A DNA stretch of 64,000 nucleotides. Source: Ricordea florida (lineage: Eukaryota > Cnidaria > Anthozoa > Corallimorpharia > Ricordeidae). The notes beneath the pieces are model-generated. The model was not told the DNA's origin. It searched no databases and worked only from the letters and a program-made list of their open reading frames with translations. The stretch's first letter is position 1, and every line of letters begins with the position of its first letter. The position numbers were made by a program, and so were the translations under genes. Below, piece by piece: positions 55,357 through 64,000 of this stretch. The stretch is taken from positions 23,661,502 through 23,725,501 of the forward strand of contig OX453285.1 of assembly GCA_949710005.1 (NCBI GenBank). The letters are read 5' to 3'.

Positions 55357-56066
55357 TCATTCCAAAAACACTACTCCTTAATTATGGTTTGAATTTGAAA
55401 CTCTAAGCCCTAGTGATTTTATAAATTATATTTGAAATTCAGGATTCTACTTCAATTTGGTGATTAGATGGAATAATGACAATAATGCACTTTTCATGTG
55501 AGTAATCACAGTACAGCCATGGCAGATTTTAAAATTACAGTAAGTCTTTCATTAAAAATCCTTTGTTTTGTGGGTAATGTAAAGTTGATTACTTCTAGTT
55601 TAAACATGAATTCATGTCATTAGCTCAATAGCAATCATTTAATCGATTGTTGCTAGGTTGTTATTGTAATTATTCAAGTTTATTCAATGGTTTGGTCTAT
55701 CGGCTTTGACATATCGCGGCAAAAAGTGATAATTGTAGCGTTTTTCATTGGTCAGCTTCTTGTGGCGTCATTCACCCATGAAGAGTATTTTGTTTCAAAT
55801 GAAAGTAAGACAATGAACCCTCCGAAGAGCCCTTGCCGGGTTGTTGAAAAATTTTCCCTTTACGCTCTTGTTTACACGACAGGAGACGACCACATGAATA
55901 ATGCCGACTGTGTGGTGGAAGAAAAAACTGAGTTTTAGAGAAAAATCGTTGAGAAGAAGGATTTGAAAATTTCCTAACGGTGTTAATCTCTTTGGCACGC
56001 TTGGCTTGCACGTTTTATTTGTCAAAATTTCTAAGGACACGAGATTACGCTTCAGTACCTTATCAA
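55357..56066. promoter_or_regulatory. Upstream region of the nine-exon gene
   Basis: An 83-codon frame at 55687-55938 has no domain and is not linked by splicing to the downstream gene. The promoter and 5' UTR of the gene starting at 56067 should be here. Confidence 0.35.
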
Positions 56067-59000
56067 ATGATAGCGTACAAAAAGGTAAGTGAAGTTGGAA
56101 TTTTACTATCAGCTTGTTTCGTTTTCTCTTGAATTTATAAATGATTTCTCGTGCACTTTATCACGTTTTATTTAGCATCGACGGAAGGTCGACCCCGTCA
56201 AACAGATCTTGGCGCGAGTAGAAGAAAGACAGAACAAGGTAAAGTTAACACAACCAAAGCTAAGTGTAATTTTTTCACGCATGTTTTCGTTTTCATTATC
56301 TCTTGATTTTATAGCCGGCTAGTTACTTCTTTATGCGCGTCAAAATTTTCGCCAAAAGTGGTTGATGATCGATTTAACTTGCATCTTATGTTCAACTACC
56401 GTAGCATCACGTACCATTACTGTAAAACTGTGCCCTCTCAAATACGTATCAAATTGATGAACTACTGTGGGATTTAAAATGCTTTTTTTAGACTTCTATT
56501 GTATTAAATGTGTAGAATTGCTTAATCCCAAGATGAGTTTTCGGGAGATTATAGGACAATGCATTTTTGTGGAGTTGGAAATCACGCATTCTACGTGGCC
56601 ATAGAAACAACACTTAACTTTAAATAAACGTTTTAGATACAGAAGATTACGTTATATCTCAGGCAGCGAAAACTGTGTGTTGTTAATGCACGAAACGAAA
56701 ATTATCGGTTTTCACCTATTCAATAATCACCTGGGTCGGCGACTTGTAACTTAAAGTGCGTTTTTTTGGTATGATCCGGATTTGGATTTGTGATCCAAGA
56801 TCACACGTATCATGGCGCATCAAAGGGACCGATAAATCCTTTTCCAGCGCGGATTTATCGGTCTCTTTGATGTACCATGATCCATGTGATCTCGGATGAC
56901 AAATCTAATACCGGATCATAGAGAGCACCGTTAGTTACATTCATTATCTCAAACCAGCATAGCATCAAACTGTCCGATTGTCCACACAGTTTCAATGTGT
57001 ACTTTTCCTTCGATCGCAAAGATATATTTCCATTCTTCCTAAAACAGCTGTCTTGCGTCTTTCCACTGCTGCTGTTCCCAAAAAAATGTCATGCATTTTG
57101 CATTGCAAACAAAAATTAAAATGTAAATCACCAATCTGTCAGTTGTGGGGAATGCCCCATGCACACCTTCCCGCTGAATCTCATGGAATTTCAATCAGAC
57201 TATACATAATGGAAAGGGGGTGATGAATATATTGTAGTTTAATTTAATCCTTGGTTAAAATTTTATTTTCCTTTGTTTCAAACTCATTATCATACATTAC
57301 CATATCAGAAAACAAAGGAAAATAAAATTTCAACCAAGGAAAAAATTGAACTACAACATATATGTATATTTTCAATCATCCTGCTTTAAATATCAATTAA
57401 ATTCTTTTTTTCAAAGAATATGCCTTTTCTGGTTAACTGTTGGACTCTCATACGCAATTGTGCTTTTCAAGGGAATCCAGTAATAGTTTCACTTGTTTCC
57501 CTGTAAAATTTCTGGTTTTTCAAACCCTTTTTCTCTAATTTCCAGTCAGCCTTTGGGGAAATATACAAATACTTTAAGGAAACACATATTTCTATTGACA
57601 GTCACTTAACAGGGTACATATTTTATTCAATCTGATTAATGTTAATGATAATGAATTTGTATAACGCTCTTTTTCATAATATGGATATATTCAAAGGCGC
57701 TTTACATCAATTCTCCTATTAATTAATTAATTAATTTGCAATCAGACTTTATCAAAGGTCGACCGCAACACTGGGGTCTACGTCCCCTTAAAGTTTACTG
57801 GTTCTTTTTTTGATATTGTACCTTTAGTCAGGACTATCATTGTATTCAACGACAAGGGATGATGAGACTACCAGAGAGGACATGTTACCAGCTGTACATC
57901 AAGTTGGTGGTAAACATAAGTTTGCTTTATTTTCCTGGCCCTATCTAAGCATTAAGCACTATATAAATCATCCCTAAAAAATTTTGAAAAGTAACCTTGT
58001 TTGTTGCTGCTTATGGTTTAGTATCACCTTTGCCACTCAGTGATTGTTTCCTTGCTAATACTTCCTACATGTGTTGAGGGGGATGTAAGGTTTTGCATTA
58101 ATGTGGTATTACATTATTTTTGGTGTGGTATTCCAGGAATTTTTGTTTTGGTATCACGGTATTGCAAGCCCCAGTATTGTCTTATTAGTGGATCTCAATG
58201 TAGCATTGTGGTGTTTTTACTTTTATCCTTGTGGTATTGTAGTATTTGGACCCCTCCTTATGTCCCCCTCTATGTACCTATAATTTCAGACAAATAAACC
58301 CCTTGTACCTCTCCTAGAATAAGCCAATATACCACATCTCCTAACATAACCACTTAGGCATTGCCAAGCAGACATAGTGAGAATTAAGTAGCTCTTCATC
58401 TCCCATAGTTTAATGCTTATCTCTGGATTAGTTGTAATTAGCTTTGTCTGATAGCTAAGATGTCCCAGAACAGGTACCAGGGTTGAAACTCGCTATCTCG
58501 AACTGAGTTATCTCGAACTCCCCGCCATCTCGAGCTCAAGCTGATTTCCCTTGGATTGTTTCTTTCAGTCATTTACCATCTGTTATCTTGAACCCTGGCT
58601 AGCTCAAACTTGTTTCCCTTACAAGTTCAAGATAGCAGGTTCAACTGTCAACTTAAGAACAAATGCACATGGCTTACTTTTCATCTTTTAGTTCTTCAGG
58701 TCAAGAGTTGCTGACCTCAAACCCTTTTCCTACCTAGAATCAATCATATTTATCCTGCATATGATTTTTGTTCCTTTATCATTATAGATGCAGTGCCCTT
58801 GCCAAGGAAGAACGTGCCATGTTTTGCTGATCTGTCAACTGCAAGACAAAAAGCCCATAAAAGGTCAGGCTCATTTGAAGATCTATAATGAATTATATCA
58901 ACTTTGCTAATGATATAGCAATTTGGAGATAATCTATTGATCATCAATGACCCAAATTTTAGTAGGTAGTTTCTCACTGTTAGGCATGGTTGTATCAAAT

Positions 59001-61863
59001 AAGGTAATATAAGGAACTTGAAAATCCCAAACAATGCCCACACAAAACACAAAGCTTCCAAACAACCCAACAATTAAAGCAACAACAGACTAGAAAAAAA
59101 TTCAGCCTAAATTATGCTTCAAATAGAGATCAAAGGCTAGCCAACATGCAAACTTATAGCTTTGAGATTTAAAAAAAAAAATGTCTGTGTATAAGATTGC
59201 TAATATTTTGTGGAAACATTCATCTCTGACCACAGGTTAAATGCTTCTGGCGCAAAACATGTCAGAAGGGAAAGTCAGGAAAAGGCTATGCAGTTTCCTT
59301 ACCAAACTAGCTGGCAGTTAAACGTAACCTTCCCTCCTACAAAGCCTCATACAATCAAGAACAACAGTCTGGGATATTCTTTCAGTAGCTGGCCTGAAAG
59401 CTCTGTAAGTATATAATTAAAGTTGTTTGTGTTGAAGGTGAGGCACAAGTTGGTGGTGCACTATACAGAGACAACTTTTGTCCCTTGAAGAAAAATAGCA
59501 GAGCTACCACAGTTCAAGTTAATATACAATATAGTACTGGGTCAAACATGACAAGACCAGCAAATAGCAAGGCCTTTAGAGCACTACCCATGTGTATGCA
59601 CTCTGTCACTATTCTAATAATCTATTTTGTTGTGGGGTAAAATGCCGCTAATTCTCCATCAAAGAAATGGTAGATGTGCAGCGAGCAACCATCAAGTTAT
59701 GGAAGCATGCTGTAGGTTGCTAAGCATGAAAGAAGCGTTAGAGATGTGCGAGGTGCAGCTGAGAACCTTTCTAGCTTCTTGAGTGCTTAGCAAAGCTCCC
59801 AAGTGCGTCAATAACTCAATGGTTGCACAGCTGCTGCATTTACCATTTCTTTTATAACATAAGACTTCACATCTTTTATATTGATTAACAATCTGACATC
59901 CGCATGGGCAAATAGCTCACCCGTATAAGCCAATCATAACATGTGCTTTCCCAAAGCTATGTTATAATGCAATGTAAAATATACAGTGATACGTTTGAGA
60001 ACATAAGGGCAGGCTTTTAAGTCCCATGCTAAAACAAATGGAAGGCTGGTATCACTAGAAAAAAATTAACTAAACTGGTCCATTACAAGTACTTTCAACT
60101 CAAGAACAAGACATCAATCTTTCAGTCTGCAGGAGTGGAGAACCTGCGCAGTTCACACCACACATCCCAGAGTATGAATCCCTTTGGTTACAGCAGAAGG
60201 ACCTTAGCATTTCAACCAACGTCTTTGAATTATGTGGTGGAGTGGCCAGCAACATGGCCTCTTAAAATAATGTGAGTAACATACTGAAGCAACTTTCCTG
60301 AGATTCTCCAAAGTAATTGAGACCAAAAACAAATCACTATGTACTAGTCTAGAACTCTATTTGTGGCAGGTTTATTTCCTAGTTTGACTATCTGTTAGAT
60401 TCAAAATAAACATTATTGTTTTTGTTTTTCAGGAGTTTAAGCAAAGCCAATGTCCACTCTTTCAAGACGAAAACAAAGCCAAAGTGAGTGGATTGATGTT
60501 TGCCTTGTTATAATTATGTGTTTCTGTTTTTTTTTTCTTATTATTTTACTGCATTTTCAAGAGTTTGTAAGCATTTTATGTAGGCCTTCTGTGGTATATA
60601 ATGTCAGCCTCTTGTGATAATTATATTTGTAGGCTTCCTGTGACAATGACCAAGGACCTTAATTTGAATGTCAACTGTATCTAGCACTGACATACTAATT
60701 CAGGACACTGTAAAGCACAAATGAAATCAGTTCAAATCATATTAAATTAAATCAGTGAGATCAAATCAATTGTTGGTTTTTGTGAAGCAGGGAAAACTGG
60801 AATACCCGGAGACAAATCTCTCAGAGCAGAGAAAAGAGGCAACACACTCACCCCACATATGACGCCAGGGCCAGGAATTGAACGCAGGCTTCATTAGTGG
60901 AAAGCGAGTGCTCTCACCACTGTGCCAACCCTTCTCCCCCCAATATATAGTGGAGGCCCCTTTTGATTCATGTGTATGTTGATTTTTAAAAAAAACCAAC
61001 CATTCATTTCCATTTAGGCCTAAAGAGGAACACAGAGTGCACTTCAAAAATGCCTCCAGTCAGTTGAGCTCGCAAAGAGTATTACCAGTCAACAGTGCAA
61101 TTTACACGCAAGGAACTGCATCTGACTTCAATCAACCAGATACAGATTTAACCAGAAAGCAAAAACCTCTGCCAAGTGTTTTAACACAGCTCGCACCCTC
61201 GCCTAAAGAGGCAGTGGAGGAAGGTGAGAATTGTGACTTTGTCAGGGGTGGTCTTGAAGCCCTGTCCAATGATTTGAGGATGCCCAGTCTGGATCCAAGT
61301 GATGCAGAAATTCCAAGAATTTCATCTGATGCCAGTTCTGTGTCAGAGATGGCTTACACTGAGTTTGCCATGGGCAAGGTACTGACTGTTGTTGTTTGTT
61401 GTTGTGTTGACTTATTTAGTGTGAGTTAACTTTATCTGTCATGTCAGAACTGTAAGGCTGCTTGAACATGTATAAACTTCAGTAAGCAACAATGTCTTGT
61501 AGTAGCATTGGAGTAGATGGGAAGACTTGCATCAATTGTGAAACAATACCTGTTCTTCTTTTAAACTAGGACCTAGATGAGGACAGAGAACAAGTGGTTG
61601 ACAATAGTGCTACAACAAACATGGTTCCACCATGCACACCCACCCCTGACATTTCAGATGGTGACGAATTAGGCAATCAACTACAGGACAGTATAGAAGA
61701 CGACACAAATGAGAAAGATGATTGGAAAGAGGAGGAGAAGAGGGAGGAAGAGGAAGAGGCACCCAAAGAGGAGGAAGGGGAAGTAGGTGCACAAGACAGA
61801 CTGATGGGCATTGTGTCGCAGATAGCTGCTGAACCGTCCACAGACTACATGCAGGATATCTGA
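56067..61863 (+). CDS. Unrecognised nine-exon gene; TGA at 61861, extended frame to 61974
   Basis: Exons 56067-56084, 56176-56238, 57828-57909, 58788-58863, 59236-59404, 60126-60271, 60433-60483, 61018-61378 and 61570-61863 all have GT-AG borders and matching phases, giving 419 residues. The N-terminus is basic (MIAYKKHRRKVDPVKQILAR). A middle part is rich in Ser, Pro and Trp (YVVEWPATWPLKIM). The C-terminal exon has a long Glu/Lys stretch. I find no catalytic domain, signal peptide or membrane segment and do not know the family. After TGA the same frame stays open for 36 more codons of protein-like sequence (LRDLRTVCQECIRWPETKQA) to TAG at 61972-61974, and AATAAA follows at 61990. The TGA may be a CGA-to-TGA change, a readthrough site, or the true end. 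Confidence 0.82.
56771..56919. mobile_element. Long hairpin element (ATGATCCGG ends) in intron 2 of the nine-exon gene
   Basis: Left and right halves are complementary with mismatches over about 70 bp (GGACCGATAAATCC against GGATTTATCGGTC at the centre). Confidence 0.8.
57226..57364. mobile_element. Palindromic MITE with TTGTAGTTCAATTTTTTCC-type ends
   Basis: Arms containing TTGGTTAAAATTTTATTTTC and complement. A second family member lies at 62394-62524. Confidence 0.8.
58479..58653. mobile_element. TIR element with GTTGAAACTCGCTATCTCGAAC ends
   Basis: The left GTTGAAACTCGCTATC and right GATAGCAGGTTCAACTG are imperfectly complementary; TCGAACTC-type motifs recur inside. The shape suggests a Tc1/mariner-like or pogo-like MITE. 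A remnant lies at 37665-37730. Confidence 0.6.
59660..59858. mobile_element. TIR element with AAGAAATGGTA ends
   Basis: AAGAAATGGTAGATGTGCAGC at the left and GCTGCATTTACCATTTCTT at the right, about 195 bp, in intron 5 of the nine-exon gene. Confidence 0.65.
60722..60945 (-). repeat. tRNA-derived SINE in intron 7 of the nine-exon gene
   Basis: On minus: an A-box-like TGGCACAGTGGTGAGAG, then a B-box-like GCGTTCAATTCCTGG, then a unique body and a 3' tail of TTTGATCTC / TTTAATTT. The order and spacing are those of a tRNA-head SINE. Confidence 0.8.
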
Positions 61864-61989
61864 CAGCTACAGCTGCGCGACCTGAGGACAGTGTGTCAGG
61901 AGTGCATCCGCTGGCCAGAGACTAAGCAGGCACCTCTTGGAAAGTTTGAAGCTTGGGCTCAGGGCAATTTCTAGTACAGCGGTCAGTTT

Positions 61990-61995
61990 AATAAA
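61990..61995 (+). promoter_or_regulatory. Polyadenylation signal of the nine-exon gene
   Basis: AATAAA lies 16 bp after the TAG at 61974 and about 127 bp after the TGA at 61863. Confidence 0.6.
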
Positions 61996-62393
61996 ACTTT
62001 TATAAGTGTAGCTATTGTCTCAGAGTTAGAAAACAATGGCTACACATGTGGCTTACACTTGTAAAAGTTTTTTGAACTGATCCCTGATTTCAAAAGATAG
62101 TGTTGTCTCTTTTTTTCCTACAACAAAATTTGGGATAATTTATGTCATCCAAACCACTGGTACAAATAGAAAAGGTTATTTGTCACTTAAGTTAAAGTCT
62201 ACCCAATAAGCCTGATGTAAATACTGAACAGCAGAAAAATCTTATCATTCCAGCATTCCTTCTTTAGGTCGTGTAGCACAGTGTATGTTGGTGGAGCACA
62301 GACCACAGTACAATATAGTTGTCAATACGGTTAGTGGAAATAGGCAAATAATAGTCGTGATGAATATTATTTGCCTAGTCGGGTTCAAAACAT
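61996..62393. other. Intergenic; one small hairpin
   Basis: AGGCAAATAATA and its complement at 62342-62376 form a 12-bp stem. Nothing else is recognised. Confidence 0.45.
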
Positions 62394-62524
62394 ATATGTT
62401 GTGGTTCAATTTTGACTTTGGTTTAAATTTCATTTTCTGTTTTTTGGTATGGTAATGTAGGTAATGAATTTGAAACAAAGGAAAATAAAATTTAAACCAA
62501 GGAAGAATTGAACCACAACATAAA
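62394..62524. mobile_element. Palindromic MITE, second copy of the 57226-57364 family
   Basis: TATGTTGTGGTTCAATTTT and complement at the ends; the inner arms match the first copy. Confidence 0.8.
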
Positions 62525-62948
62525 ATAAATCCAAATAAATTAATATATTACTAAAATCACCAAACATCGGAATGGGCGCAAATTTTTATATCGCTGCCAC
62601 ACCCACTTTTTTTTGGTGTCGCGCCTTTTTTGTCAAAGAATTCCAACAATTTGAGCACAGTCGCTGTGTGCATGATAGTGCACATGACCAAGACAGGGTG
62701 AGTTTACTCATTTCTCCTTTGGTCCTTTACCTTAAACTCATACCTTTCCATCGTGAACCCGTAAAAGCTTAAAACGTCTTTTCACCGAACTCTTATTCAC
62801 ATCCTCACGTACTGACGCCTAGACCGATCAAAGAAAGTGGGCGTGGCTGTCAAACAAAGTGGGAGGAGTAGCAAGATGAAAATTGATGCCCATTCCACGG
62901 TTCGGTGATTTTCATACCTGCATGCATTTACAGATATATTTGGAATGA

Positions 62949-63091
62949 TTTCCGCACAGGTCCCTACTTCATTATGCATGCTGTAGCGACACTGTTTCAT
63001 TCTGCAATAACAAGAAATGTTTACATGTGCATTACCCTAAACAATTCATCTGCTGCATGCATAATGAAGTAAGGACCTGTGCGGAAATCTT
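62949..63091. mobile_element. GATTTCCGCACAGGTCCCTA palindromic MITE, copy 4
   Basis: Same arms and almost the same internal sequence as copy 1 at 52381, including the CATTACCCTAAACAATTCAT segment in opposite orientation. Confidence 0.87.
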
Positions 63092-63308
63092 GCCATATAT
63101 TTTTATACAAAATAGATTGTAACTATTATTTGTACAGTTTGAAGTTTTAAATTTTATATTTTGAAATCGTTGTAACTTTTGTGGTCATGCAACTTCCCTG
63201 GGGAGTGGGGCTCTAGGGAAGGTTCGCATAACATGGTTCATTAAGGGTTTGGCTTTTTGCACTCTGATGGAAAAGGGAAAAAGCCTCTTTGTCTGTAACG
63301 ATGCTTGG

Positions 63309-63460
63309 TAAGATTTCCACACAGGTCCCTACTTCATTATGCATGCTGTAGTTGAATTTTCTTCGGAAGTGCGCGTGCAAACATTTCTTGTTTTCTGAGA
63401 ACGAAACCGTACAGCTACAGCATGCATAATGAAGTAGGGACCTGTGAGGAAATCTTACCC
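63309..63460. mobile_element. GATTTCCGCACAGGTCCCTA palindromic MITE, copy 5
   Basis: The arms extend outward to GGTAAGATTTCC and its complement, which gives the fullest view of the terminus. Confidence 0.87.
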
Positions 63461-63518
63461 GAAGCTTGCCCAATTTGTCACCCAATTATTAGTTCATTAA
63501 ATGGCAATTCCATGAAAA

Positions 63519-63529
63519 AATTATTATTA

Positions 63530-63570
<41 letters not shown>
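63519..63570 (+). repeat. (ATT)n microsatellite
   Basis: TTATTATT run broken once by a T-run. Confidence 0.9.
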
Positions 63571-63572
<2 letters not shown>

Positions 63573-63639
63573 GACTTACATGTATTGTGGCTATGTAATG
63601 TCACTGAGAATAAAAACGTTCCAACGTTTAGTAAATGCG

Positions 63640-63745
63640 TTGTACCCGGAACAGGATTGAACGAGGTTCAAACCCATTTTCTCGCGAATGCCGGTGCAAT
63701 GCTCTGCAAGCTGAGCTTTGAAACTTTCCACCCAAGCTGTTTTCT
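63640..63745 (-). repeat. tRNA-like SINE fragment
   Basis: On minus it contains GCACCGGCATTCGCGAGAAA and a B-box-like GGGTTTGAACCTCGTTCAA. It is related to the 13640-13740 fragment. The sequence from here to the window end shows no gene. Confidence 0.5.
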
Positions 63746-64000
63746 AGTGGTAACGCTCCCTTCGTTTTCATTCGTGTAACAAACAAGCTCTCAAGTGCTG
63801 TTGACGACTATATCCACAAGTTGAAAAGTTGCAGAGACCGCTCCATAAGTGATATCAGTCGTAATAATGAGGACACGTGGCAAACAAGCCCTGGCGGGAA
63901 GATCTACGGATCAAGAAAACCTCCGTTTTTTTATTTTATTTTTTGTTAATTTTTTTTTGTGGAAATGGACTTATGAGAAAGTTAGCAACAGTGGTGCAGA

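Overview
The window looks like anthozoan cnidarian nuclear DNA, most likely a stony coral. It is AT-rich and has animal intron-exon genes with GT-AG introns. It is dense in short inverted-repeat elements, tandem repeats and old transposon remains. The coral assignment is an inference from gene content and repeat style; nothing in the sequence names the species.

Layout. (1) 75-2006, minus: first coding exon of an unrecognised gene running off the left edge. (2) 2693-8164, plus: a complete six-exon Rap1 small GTPase of 184 residues. (3) 8165-18001: intergenic, with several TIR elements, a 106-bp satellite and a SINE piece. (4) 18002-19162, plus: a single-exon class A GPCR. (5) 20466-23110: three arrays of the same satellite in reverse orientation. 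(6) 23737-40762, minus: a complete 19-exon SNF2-family helicase of the ARIP4/RAD54L2 type, 1395 residues, with every exon phase consistent. (7) 41.5-46.7 kb: a nest of dead transposons (a Ty3/gypsy pol fragment and a DUF4371/hAT transposase) cut by younger elements whose target-site duplications are still readable. (8) 47-50 kb: a 5S rRNA-like relic, a degenerate 40-bp-class repeat and palindromic elements. (9) 51780-54219, plus: RNF113, two exons, 318 residues. (10) 56067-61863 (or 61974), plus: a nine-exon gene I do not recognise, with an in-frame TGA 37 codons before a second stop. (11) Repeats to the right edge.

The genes do not form an operon. Rap1 (signalling), a GPCR, ARIP4 (chromatin, SUMO-linked) and RNF113 (spliceosome, DNA-damage ubiquitin ligase) are ordinary animal housekeeping or signalling genes.

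The most unusual structure is in the last ARIP4 intron. About 125 tandem copies of an 18-bp unit fill it. Read on the gene's sense strand, each unit looks like a minimal 3' splice site (branch-like TCTAAT, pyrimidine tract, ACAG). The array has a 756-bp higher-order period, and every variant I saw keeps the AG and the pyrimidine tract. A second point of interest is a palindromic element of about 100 bp in two subfamilies, whose two arms have changed together while the core stayed the same.
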